The notes beneath the pieces are model-generated. The model was not told the DNA's origin. It worked only from the letters and a program-made list of their open reading frames with translations, and did no database searches. A DNA stretch of 6,540 nucleotides, from positions 1 to 6,540 of the forward strand of contig VAYE01000093.1 of assembly GCA_005883235.1 (NCBI GenBank). The letters run 5' to 3'. Within the stretch, counting starts at the first letter, position 1. Each line of letters begins with the position of its first letter. Positions 1 to 5,657 of this stretch are shown here, piece by piece. The position numbers and the translations under genes were made by a program. This stretch comes from Actinomycetota bacterium (GTDB taxonomy: Bacteria > Actinomycetota > Thermoleophilia > Gaiellales > Gaiellaceae).

Positions 1-478
1 CTCAGACCCGGACGGAGCGGCGGAGCTGCTCGACGCGGCGACGGGCGAGCTCGGTCAGGCGCTCGAAGAGCTCAGGGAGCTCGCCCGCGGCATCCACCCA
101 GCGATCCTCACCGACCTCGGCCTCGAGCCGGCGCTCCAGTCGCTCGTCCGCCGAGCGCGCGTCCCGGTCGACGTCGCGACGTCGCTCGAGGTCCGGCTTC
201 CGGCTCCGGTCGAAGCGGCCGCGTTCTACGTCGTCTCGGAGTCGCTCGCGAACGTGGCCAAGTACGCCGAGGCGAGCTCGGTCGCCGTCCGCATCTCGCA
301 GTCGAACGGCTACGCCGTCGTCGAGGTCGAGGACGACGGCGTCGGCGGCGCGGATCCGAAGCGCGGCTCGGGCCTGCGCGGCCTCGCCGACCGCGTCGAG
401 GCCCTCGAGGGGCGTCTCGGGATCGTCAGCCGTCCGGGTGAAGGGACCAGAATCCGCGCTGAGATCCCGTGCGCGTAG
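1..478 (+). CDS. NarL/DesK-type sensor histidine kinase, C-terminal part (5' end outside window)
   Basis: This is the last 158 residues of a sensor kinase whose N-terminal sensor region and phospho-accepting histidine lie upstream of the window. Counting from the first full codon at position 2, residues about 18-50 are the end of the HisKA_3 dimerisation region (RELARGIHPAILTDLGLEPAL, typical of this class). The HATPase_c ATP-binding domain follows. Its N box is SESLANVAKYAEAS (E80, N84), its G1 box is DDGVGG (111-116), and its G2 region is GSGLRGLADR (122-131), ending in a GEGTRIRAEIP strand. By family knowledge such kinases autophosphorylate on histidine and pass the phosphate to a LuxR-type regulator. 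The partner is the next gene, which starts inside this gene's last codons. The signal sensed cannot be read from this fragment. The N-terminal truncation is a window-edge effect, not a lesion. Confidence 0.93.
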   Translation, partial: SDPDGAAELLDAATGELGQALEELRELARGIHPAILTDLGLEPALQSLVRRARVPVDVATSLEVRLPAPVEAAAFYVVSESLANVAKYAEASSVAVRISQSNGYAVVEVEDDGVGGADPKRGSGLRGLADRVEALEGRLGIVSRPGEGTRIRAEIPCA

Positions 479-1113
479 TCCTCGCCGAAGATTCCGTCCT
501 CCTCCGGGAAGGCGTCGCCCGCATCCTCGCCGACGCCGGCTTCGAGGTCGTCGGCCAGGCCTCGAACGCCGACGAGCTGATGCTCAAGGTGCGCTCGTAC
601 GCGCCGGACGTGGCGATCGTGGACATCCGGATGCCGCCGACCCACACGGACGAAGGCCTCAAGGCGGCGCAGCAGATCCGGGAGCGGCACCCGGGAATCG
701 GCGTCCTCGTGCTGTCGCAGTACGCGGAGCCGGCGTACGCGATGGAGCTCCTCGCAGACAGCGCGGAAGGCGTCGGCTACCTGCTCAAGGACCGCGTCTC
801 GGACGTCGAGGAGTTCTGTGCGGCCGTGAAGCGCGTGGCCGAGGGAGGCTCGGCCCTCGACCCCACGGTGGTGAGCCAGCTCGTCGGGCGCCGCCGCCGG
901 GACGACCCCGTCGCCGCGCTGACTCCCCGCGAGACCGAGGTGCTCGAGCTGATGGCCGAGGGGCGCTCGAACCAGGCGGTCGGCGAGCGGCTCTTCATCA
1001 CGCCGCGCGCAGTCGAGAAGCACGTCACGAGCATCTTCGGGAAGCTCGGCCTGCCGGCGACCGCCGAGGACCACCGGCGCGTGCTCGCGGTGCTCGCCTA
1101 CCTACGGCACTAG
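469..1113 (+). CDS. NarL/LuxR-family two-component response regulator
   Basis: This is a full-length regulator of 214 residues, the usual length for the NarL/FixJ family. Residues 1-120 form a receiver domain with the acidic pair E7-D8, phospho-acceptor D52 (AIVDIRMPP), the conserved serine S83 (VLSQY) and K107 (YLLKD). Residues 151-194 form a LuxR-type helix-turn-helix (LTPRETEVLELMAEG, then ITPRAVEKHVTSIFGKLGL), which binds DNA as a dimer when phosphorylated. I chose the GTG at 469 because the protein then begins right at the first receiver strand (MRVVLAEDS). The start overlaps the kinase stop codon by 10 bp, which indicates translational coupling; no strong Shine-Dalgarno is visible at the usual spacing. 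The likely partner is the kinase just upstream. The likely target is the MMPL exporter 200 bp downstream, possibly through palindromes in the gap. Partner and target are inferences from position. Confidence 0.96.
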   Translation: MRVVLAEDSVLLREGVARILADAGFEVVGQASNADELMLKVRSYAPDVAIVDIRMPPTHTDEGLKAAQQIRERHPGIGVLVLSQYAEPAYAMELLADSAEGVGYLLKDRVSDVEEFCAAVKRVAEGGSALDPTVVSQLVGRRRRDDPVAALTPRETEVLELMAEGRSNQAVGERLFITPRAVEKHVTSIFGKLGLPATAEDHRRVLAVLAYLRH

Positions 1114-1116
1114 GCG

Positions 1117-1148
1117 GGTTCGCGAACCGCTGGCGGGTCGACCGGTCG
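1117..1148. promoter_or_regulatory. Two perfect palindromes, candidate operator sites
   Basis: GGTTCGCGAACC at 1117-1128 is a perfect 12-bp palindrome. CGACCGGTCG at 1139-1148 is a perfect 10-bp palindrome. Their centres are 21 bp apart, about two helical turns, so dimers bound to both would lie on the same face of the DNA. They lie directly after the response regulator stop and upstream of the MMPL gene. LuxR/NarL regulators commonly bind dyad sites, so these are candidate binding sites for that regulator. The two palindromes do not share an obvious half-site, and short palindromes are common in GC-rich DNA, so this is a suggestion only. Confidence 0.3.
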
Positions 1149-1156
1149 TTCCAGAC

Positions 1157-1183
1157 GGACGCGCAGGCGAAGCCTGCACGTCC
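1157..1183 (+). other. Strong hairpin after the response regulator
   Basis: GGACG (1157-1161) pairs with CGTCC (1179-1183), and GCAGGC (1163-1168) pairs with GCCTGC (1172-1177) around a GAA triloop. Only C1162 and A1178 are opposed and unpaired. This gives 11 base pairs with one mismatch. It begins 43 nt after the regulator stop codon. No T-run follows, so it is not a standard intrinsic terminator. It could end or stabilise the kinase-regulator transcript, or sit in the leader of the exporter mRNA. Confidence 0.5.
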
Positions 1184-1190
1184 TGATGTC

Positions 1191-1208
1191 GGCACCGCAA
1201 GGGGTGCC
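1191..1208 (+). other. Second hairpin in the exporter leader region
   Basis: GGCACC (1191-1196) pairs perfectly with GGTGCC (1203-1208) around a six-base loop, GCAAGG. It lies 7 bases after the hairpin at 1157-1183 and about 105 bases before the MMPL start codon. The two may form one structured leader. No known riboswitch consensus was recognised. The remainder of the gap (1209-1298) is GC-rich, and I see no convincing -35/-10 pair in it. Confidence 0.35.
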
Positions 1209-1313
1209 TCGTAGGTACGGACAACCGCACCGCGGACGCTGGCTAACCGCATTGGCGCCGCGCGCGGCCGCTGCGAGCCTGCAGACGAACCCCACTCGAA
1301 GGAGAAAGCCGAG

Positions 1314-3545
1314 ATGTCCCCCTTGAAGCACTCGAACAACCTCGCGGCCCGGATGGGCCGCTGGAGCGCGAACCACTGGAAGACGGCGGTCTTCGGCTGG
1401 CTCGCGTTCGTCGTCGCCGCACTCGTGATCGGCAACGTCGTCGGGACGAAGCACATCGACCAGCAGGACTCGAACGTCGGCCAGGCGCACAAGGCCGACC
1501 GCATCCTCAAGGACGCGGGCTTCCAGTTCGACCCGCAGACCGAGATCGTGCTCGTCCAGAGCAAAGCGCTGACCATTCGAGACGCGGCCTTCGCCTCGAC
1601 GGTGACGGACGTCGTTGCGGCCGTGAAGCCGTACACGACGATCAAGAATCTCCGCTCGCCGCTCGATCCGGCGCACGCCGACCAGGTCTCGAAGGACGGA
1701 CGGACGGCGCTCGTCGAGTGGGACATGAAGGGCACGGACAAGTACGCCCGGAAGCACATCGACGCGCTCACGGCGACCACCGACAAGGTGGCGAAGGCCC
1801 ACGCGGGCTTCTACGTCGGCGAGGCCGGCTCGATCAGCTCCGGCAAGGCGCTCGACAAGATGTTCAACAAGCAGCTCGCGCTGGCGGGTGAGCGGTCGGT
1901 GCCGCTGACGCTGCTCATCCTCGTGATCGTCTTCGGCGCCCTCGTGGCGGCCGGCGTGCCGCTCCTGCTGGCCCTCTCGGCGGTGGCGGCCACGATGGGG
2001 CTCGTCGCGCTGCCGAGCCACCTGATCCCGATGGACCAGAACGTCAGCGCGGTGATCCTGCTCGTCGGGCTCGCCGTCGGCGTCGACTACTCGCTCTTCT
2101 ATTTGAAGCGCGAGCGCGAGGAGCGGGCGGCCGGCCGCGGCCACCGCGCGGCGCTCGAGGCCGCGGCGGCAACGTCAGGCCGTTCCGTGCTCATCTCCGG
2201 CGTCACCGTGATGATCGCCATGGCCGGGATGCTCTTCACCGGCGACAAGACCTTCATGGGCTTCGGCATCGCCACGATGGCCGTCGTCGCCGCGGCCATG
2301 CTCGGCTCGCTGACCGTTCTCCCGGCGCTGCTCGCGAAGCTCGGCGACCGCGTCGAGAAGGGTCGGATCCCGTTCCTCGGGCGGCTTCGCAGGCGAAGCG
2401 GCGAGAACCGGTTCTGGTCGGCGATCTTGACGCCCGCGCTTCGGCACCCCGTCATCTCGGCCCTCGTCGCGGGCGCCGCGCTCGTCGCGATGGCGGTCCC
2501 GGTGCTGCACGTCCACACGGCGCAGTCGGGCCTGAACTCCCTGCCGCGTTCGACCCCGACCGTGGAGACGCTGAACCGGATCCAGGACTCGTTCCCGGGC
2601 GGTGCGGTGCCGGCGCTCGTCGCGATCAAGGCGAACACCGACTCGAGCCAGGTCGAGAACGCGATCGACGCCCTGCGCGTGAAGGCGCTCCAGAGCGGCC
2701 AGATGCACGGCCCGATCGAGGTCGACGTGAACGCGTCGCACACCGTTGCGCGGGTCGCGATCCCGCTCGACGGGAACGGCGTCGACGCCACCTCGAACGC
2801 CGCGCTCGCGACCCTCAGGAACGACTACCTGCCCGCGACGATCGGCAAGGTGCCGGGCGCCGTCTACGCGGTCAGCGGCGGCACGGCCGCATCGCACGAC
2901 TTCAACCAGGCGATGAAGCACTCGGCGCCGATCGTGTTCGGCTTCGTGCTCGGCTTCGCGTTCCTGCTCCTGCTCGTCTCCTTCCGCTCGGTCGTGATCG
3001 CGCTGAAGGCGATCGTGCTGAACCTGCTCTCGGTCGGCGCCGCCTACGGCGTGCTCGTGGCGGTGTTCCAGTACGGCTGGGGCGAGAGCCTGCTGAACTT
3101 CAAGTCGAACGGCGGCATCGCGGCGTGGCTGCCGATCTTCATGTTCGTGATCCTCTTCGGGCTCTCGATGGACTACCACGTGTTCATCCTGAGCCGGGTG
3201 CGGGAGTCCTACGACCGCGGGATGAAGACGGAGGACGCCGTCGTGCACGGGATCAAGACCACGGCCGGCGTGGTCACGAGCGCGGCGGTCGTCATGGTCG
3301 GCGCGTTCGCGATCTTCGCGACGCTCCCGATCATCGACATGAAGGAGATGGGGATCGGATTGGCCGCCGCCGTCCTGATCGACGCGACGATCGTCCGCGC
3401 GGTGCTGCTTCCCGCCACGATGAAGCTCCTCGGCGACTGGAACTGGTACCTGCCGCGGTGGCTCGAGTGGCTGCCCCGCCTCGAGCACGAGCCACGGCCG
3501 GAGGCGGAGAAGGCTCCGGACGCCGCTCCAGTGCTGCAGACCTAG
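1314..3545 (+). CDS. MMPL/RND-family membrane exporter (YdfJ/MmpL-like)
   Basis: This is a complete 743-residue inner-membrane transporter of the RND superfamily, MMPL branch. ATG at 1314 is preceded by AAGGAG (1299-1304) at 9-nt spacing, a good ribosome site. Twelve hydrophobic segments can be seen: TM1 about 24-44; TM2-6 about 196-340; TM7 about 379-399; TM8-12 about 536-700. Two large extracytoplasmic porter domains lie at about 45-195 and 400-535. The proton-relay Asp-Tyr pairs expected in TM4 and TM10 are present: D258-Y259 (GVDYSLF) and D620-Y621 (GLSMDYHVF). Family members use the proton gradient to export lipids, drugs or surfactant-like molecules. The substrate here cannot be told from sequence. 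The tail after about 705 is short, charged and probably cytoplasmic, without the long C-terminal domain of MmpL3. The kinase-regulator pair directly upstream makes it the probable regulated output, as with ydfHI-ydfJ in B. subtilis. It ends in TAG 18 bp before a strong hairpin. Confidence 0.95.
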   Translation: MSPLKHSNNLAARMGRWSANHWKTAVFGWLAFVVAALVIGNVVGTKHIDQQDSNVGQAHKADRILKDAGFQFDPQTEIVLVQSKALTIRDAAFASTVTDVVAAVKPYTTIKNLRSPLDPAHADQVSKDGRTALVEWDMKGTDKYARKHIDALTATTDKVAKAHAGFYVGEAGSISSGKALDKMFNKQLALAGERSVPLTLLILVIVFGALVAAGVPLLLALSAVAATMGLVALPSHLIPMDQNVSAVILLVGLAVGVDYSLFYLKREREERAAGRGHRAALEAAAATSGRSVLISGVTVMIAMAGMLFTGDKTFMGFGIATMAVVAAAMLGSLTVLPALLAKLGDRVEKGRIPFLGRLRRRSGENRFWSAILTPALRHPVISALVAGAALVAMAVPVLHVHTAQSGLNSLPRSTPTVETLNRIQDSFPGGAVPALVAIKANTDSSQVENAIDALRVKALQSGQMHGPIEVDVNASHTVARVAIPLDGNGVDATSNAALATLRNDYLPATIGKVPGAVYAVSGGTAASHDFNQAMKHSAPIVFGFVLGFAFLLLLVSFRSVVIALKAIVLNLLSVGAAYGVLVAVFQYGWGESLLNFKSNGGIAAWLPIFMFVILFGLSMDYHVFILSRVRESYDRGMKTEDAVVHGIKTTAGVVTSAAVVMVGAFAIFATLPIIDMKEMGIGLAAAVLIDATIVRAVLLPATMKLLGDWNWYLPRWLEWLPRLEHEPRPEAEKAPDAAPVLQT

Positions 3546-3563
3546 GCTCGGCGCAGTCTCCTC

Positions 3564-3605
3564 GAACGCGAGCGCCCCGGCTCCGGCCGGGGCGCTCGTT
3601 CGTTC
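3564..3605. terminator. GC-rich hairpin terminator between convergent units
   Basis: A perfect 12-bp stem is formed by CGAGCGCCCCGG (3569-3580) and its complement (3587-3598) around the loop CTCCGG. The stem can be lengthened by GAACG (3564-3568) pairing with CGTTC (3601-3605), with a two-base TT bulge. It starts 18 bp after the MMPL stop, and the mature 3' end of the minus-strand tRNA-Thr lies 8 bp past its other end. It can therefore serve both converging transcripts. On the plus strand a weak T-rich stretch follows (TTCGTTCT). On the minus strand there is no T-run, so termination of the tRNA transcript there is less certain. Confidence 0.8.
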
Positions 3606-3613
3606 TCGTGAGG

Positions 3614-3686
3614 AGCCGGAGGAGGGACTCGAACCCACGACCTACGCATTACAAGTGCGTTGCTCTACCAGCTGAGCTACTCCGGC
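3614..3686 (-). tRNA. tRNA-Thr (anticodon UGU)
   Basis: Read on the minus strand this folds into a full cloverleaf of 73 nt. The acceptor stem GCCGGAG/CTCCGGC is perfect over 7 bp, the D stem is GCTC/GAGC, and the anticodon stem is ACGCA/TGCGT around the loop CTTGTAA. The anticodon is TGT, so it reads ACA-type threonine codons. The variable loop is AGGTC and the T loop is TTCGAGT. The T stem GTGGG/CCCTC contains one opposed T-T pair. The discriminator base is T, and the genome continues CCT, so the CCA end is not encoded and must be added by CCA-adding enzyme. The 5' end is only 10 bp from the sigma-factor stop codon. That leaves no room for a separate promoter in the gap, so it is probably processed from the sigma-factor transcript or driven from inside that gene. 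Confidence 0.97.
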
Positions 3687-3696
3687 GCGGCGGCGG

Positions 3697-4362
3697 TCAT
3701 TGAAGCACTTGCCGCGAGCGCTGGTGGTTCAGCACCTTGCGCTTGACGCGCTGCAGCGCGTTGTCGATCGTCTTCGTGTCACAGCTGAGCTCGACGGCCA
3801 TCTCCTCGTAGGACGAGCCTTCGAGATACAGACGGAGTGCGTCGGACTCGAGCCGTGAGAGGCCTGTCCCGAGCGTGAAGACGAGGCTCTGCAGTTCCTC
3901 GGTCGAGATGACGCAGACGGAGGGATCGTTGACGCTCGGGCCGGGGAGAGCATCGCCAAGCGTGCACTCGCCGTCCGTCTCTTGGCCGGCGGGCGTGTGG
4001 CTGAACGACACGTACGTGTTGAGCGGGGCGTGCTTGAAGCGGGTCGCGGTCTTGATCGCCGTGATGATCTGCCGCGTGACGCAGAGCTCGGCGAAGCTGC
4101 GGAACGAGGTCTCCTTGTCGGCGCGGAAGTCGCGGACCGCCTTGTAGAGGCCGATCAGGCCCTCCTGGACGAGGTCCTCGGCGTCGCCTCCGGCGAGGAA
4201 GTACGAGCTCGCCTTGAGCCGGACGAACCCGGTGTAGCGCCGGATGAGGACATCGAGCGCGCCGGGATCTCCGTTTCGCGACCGGATGACGAGCTGCAGA
4301 TCCTCAAGCTCGCGTTGAGCTTTCTGGGCGGATTGCGCGACCGTGGCCGGGCGGGCGGGCAT
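3697..4362 (-). CDS. sigH: RNA polymerase sigma factor, SigH (Spo0H) family
   Basis: This 221-residue sigma-70-family protein is very like Bacillus SigH. Region 2 (about 45-110) reads FVRLKASSYFLAGGDAEDLVQEGLIGLYKAVRDF, followed by TSFRSFAELCVTRQIITAIKTATR, which matches remembered B. subtilis SigH closely. A less conserved linker (about 118-150) contains several acidic residues and prolines. Region 4 (about 165-210) ends in KTIDNALQRVKRKV, the helix-turn-helix that contacts the -35 element. In Firmicutes SigH directs early-stationary and sporulation genes. Its regulon in this organism is unknown, and sporulation should not be assumed. The start is ATG at 4362 with an AAGGGGGG ribosome site about 8 nt upstream. 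Placement after yacP repeats the Bacillus order and supports orthology. A promoter and a leader hairpin lie just upstream, and the tRNA-Thr gene follows at 10 bp. Confidence 0.93.
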   Translation of the reverse strand: MPARPATVAQSAQKAQRELEDLQLVIRSRNGDPGALDVLIRRYTGFVRLKASSYFLAGGDAEDLVQEGLIGLYKAVRDFRADKETSFRSFAELCVTRQIITAIKTATRFKHAPLNTYVSFSHTPAGQETDGECTLGDALPGPSVNDPSVCVISTEELQSLVFTLGTGLSRLESDALRLYLEGSSYEEMAVELSCDTKTIDNALQRVKRKVLNHQRSRQVLQ

Positions 4363-4393
4363 GGCGGTTCCCCCCTTGTCTCGGACGATCCTG

Positions 4394-4420
4394 GACCCGC
4401 CTACCTGGAGTTAGGCGGTC
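4394..4420 (-). promoter_or_regulatory. Hairpin in the sigH leader
   Basis: On the minus strand GACCGCCTA (4420-4412) pairs with TAGGCGGGTC (4403-4394), leaving one bulged base and an eight-base loop. This gives about 9 bp of stem between the proposed promoter and the sigH ribosome site, starting about 31 nt upstream of the ATG. It could be an operator dyad or an mRNA structure that tunes sigH translation or stability. No T-run follows, so it is not an evident attenuator terminator. Function is not shown by the sequence. Confidence 0.45.
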
Positions 4421-4444
4421 AAGTCTCACCCTGAAGTTGAGGCG

Positions 4445-4473
4445 AAGTTAGCAGAAGCTGCTGCCCGTTACAA
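4445..4473 (-). promoter_or_regulatory. Candidate housekeeping promoter for sigH (and tRNA-Thr)
   Basis: On the minus strand TTGTAA (4473-4468) is followed after exactly 17 bp by TAACTT (4450-4445), with TGC immediately before it, the extended -10 form. The -35 matches the housekeeping consensus at 4 of 6 positions and the -10 at 3 of 6, including its most conserved bases. A short A-tract (4480-4475) lies just upstream of the -35, like an UP element. The site is in the only real gap of the minus-strand cluster and would give a leader of about 75 nt. It would allow sigH and tRNA-Thr to be expressed apart from cysS-rlmB-yacP. Confidence 0.42.
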
Positions 4474-4516
4474 GTTTTTTGCAGGGGACCCAGCCTGATA
4501 CGAACAGACGTTCGGG

Positions 4517-4948
4517 TCAGGTCTCTCGGCGCCGGCGCTCGAGCTCGGCACGCGTCTCGGCATCCAGCCGGTGGCGAAGCTGAGACATACGCTCGTCCCG
4601 GTACGTCGCGGGCTCGAGGTCGCCGAGGAAGGTCTGTGAGCTGATCTTGGCCACGTCCGCACCGGACGTGCCACGGATCGTCAGGTCGGAGGAGACGAGG
4701 CACACCTCTTCGGTGGCTCGGTTCTCGGCTGCGAGCCGTTCGAGGAGCGTGTCTGCGTGCTCCGCATAGCGCACGTCGAGCGGGCCCCGCGTCTCGTCGT
4801 CTCCCCCGCCGTCGAAGACCACGATCCCCCGCGCTCCCTTGACTGCGACGAAGCTTGCGAGCGCATCGCGAAGCTCGCGCACGTCCACGAAGCCGCCCGC
4901 GTGCAGCAGGTTGTACCCGTCGAAGAGGTAGAGGGTCGGCTCAGCCAC
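4517..4948 (-). CDS. yacP: NYN-domain ribonuclease, YacP/Rae1 family
   Basis: This 143-residue protein is essentially a single NYN (PIN-like) nuclease domain. The first strand carries LYLFDGYNLL with catalytic-type D10. A second acidic site is at VVFDGGGD (D46), the conserved ADTLLERLA helix supplies D66, and VSSD supplies D88. A basic tail (HRLDAETRAELERRRRE) ends the protein. In B. subtilis Rae1/YacP binds the ribosomal A site and cuts certain mRNAs during translation. Its position between rlmB and sigH is the same as in Bacillus. The start is GTG at 4948, chosen because it overlaps the rlmB stop by 8 bp and places the first strand at the N-terminus; the initiation site is otherwise weak, which suggests coupled translation. 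It is about 25 residues shorter than remembered B. subtilis YacP (about 170 aa) but appears intact. Confidence 0.9.
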   Translation of the reverse strand: MAEPTLYLFDGYNLLHAGGFVDVRELRDALASFVAVKGARGIVVFDGGGDDETRGPLDVRYAEHADTLLERLAAENRATEEVCLVSSDLTIRGTSGADVAKISSQTFLGDLEPATYRDERMSQLRHRLDAETRAELERRRRET

Positions 4949-5653
4949 GGCTGCGCTGACGTCTCGCCTCGTAGAGGAGCAAGGCGGCTGCGACGCTCAC
5001 GTTGAGCGACTCGGTGAGGCCGGCGAGCGGAATCCGGACGGCGTCGTCGCAGGTCCGGCGGACGAGCGGCCGGAGGCCTCTCCCCTCCGCGCCGAAGACG
5101 AACGCGAGGCCGCCCGAGAGGTCTGCGTCCCACATCTCCTTGGGAGCGTCCGCGGCCGCGGCGTAGATCCAGAGCTCGGGGCGCTTCGCCTCGGCGAGGT
5201 AGCGCGCGAGGTTCGTGACGACGGCGACGGGGAGATGCTCGACCGCACCCGCCGAGGCGCGGCACACAGCCGGCGTCACGCGAGCCGCACCATGAGCCGG
5301 GAGCACGACACCGGTCGCGCCGGCTCCTTCGGCGGCCCTGCAGACCGCGCCGAGGTTGCGCGGGTCGGTGACCTGGTCGAGGCAGGCGAGGAGCGGGCGC
5401 TCCGCGGCGGCGAGCTCGTACGCGTCGGCGTAGCGATACGGCTCGCAGTAGGCCAGCACGCCCTGGTGGTCGCGGGTTCCCGCCGCTTCCGTCAGGTCCC
5501 GTTCGGCCTTGGCCTGGTGTCTGACACCGGGACCTGGCTCGCGGAGCCATGGCTCGGCCTTGAGCGCCCGTTCCGTGACCCACAGCTCGAGCACCTCGCG
5601 GCGGCCGCGCAGCGCCTCGCGCACGGCGCGGCGGCCGTAGACCTGCTCTCGCG

Positions 5654-5657
<4 letters not shown>
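4941..5657 (-). CDS. rlmB: SpoU-family 23S rRNA (guanosine-2'-O-)methyltransferase RlmB
   Basis: This 238-residue SAM-dependent RNA methyltransferase has the trefoil-knot (SPOUT) fold. Residues 1-75 form the small N-terminal substrate-binding domain typical of RlmB (VYGRRAVREALRG at the start). The catalytic domain has motif 1 DQVTDPRNLGAVCRAAE (94-110; N101, R107), motif 2 FVFGAEGRGL (187-195; E191), and motif 3 VRIPLAGLTESLNVSVAAA (207-225; N219). By family knowledge RlmB methylates G2251 in the peptidyl-transferase P loop of 23S rRNA. The TrmH-type tRNA G18 enzyme is the main alternative, but the N-terminal domain and the gene context favour RlmB. The GTG start at 5657 overlaps the cysS stop by 4 bp (GTGA), a classic coupling junction. 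No strong ribosome site is visible. The stop in turn overlaps yacP. Confidence 0.94.

Noticed and set aside
310..1074. A 254-codon minus-strand open frame opposite the kinase and regulator
   Set aside because: Both plus-strand genes have clear domains and catalytic residues; the antisense product is a composition artefact.
1110..2144. A 344-codon minus-strand open frame across the gap and the MMPL start
   Set aside because: Low-complexity Arg/Asp/Val-rich translation without domain signals; a shadow of the real plus-strand frame.
2384..2399. Inverted repeat GCTTCGCAGGCGAAGC inside the MMPL gene, sharing a 12-mer with 1162-1173
   Set aside because: It encodes part of the TM6-TM7 loop. One shared 12-mer is expected by chance in a 6.5-kb GC-rich window, so no mobile repeat or shared operator is supported.
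3546..3620. Possible integration scar or attachment site at the tRNA-Thr 3' end
   Set aside because: tRNA genes are common integration targets, but no duplicated tRNA 3' segment, integrase or change in base composition is seen; the stretch is explained by a terminator hairpin.
2175..3638. A 487-codon open frame on the minus strand opposite the MMPL gene
   Set aside because: Its product is dominated by Arg, His, Asp and Glu in a pattern expected from the complement of GC-rich coding DNA. It has no recognisable domain, and it lies opposite a certain transporter gene.
3125..3703. A plus-strand open frame ending in a peptide like RRRDSNPRPTHYKC
   Set aside because: That ending is the well-known artefact of translating the complement of a tRNA gene, here tRNA-Thr; the rest is a shifted frame of the MMPL gene.
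4501..4514. Small inverted repeat CGAAC-AGAC-GTTCG just after the yacP stop
   Set aside because: The stem is only 5 bp with no T-run after it on the minus strand; too weak to call a terminator.
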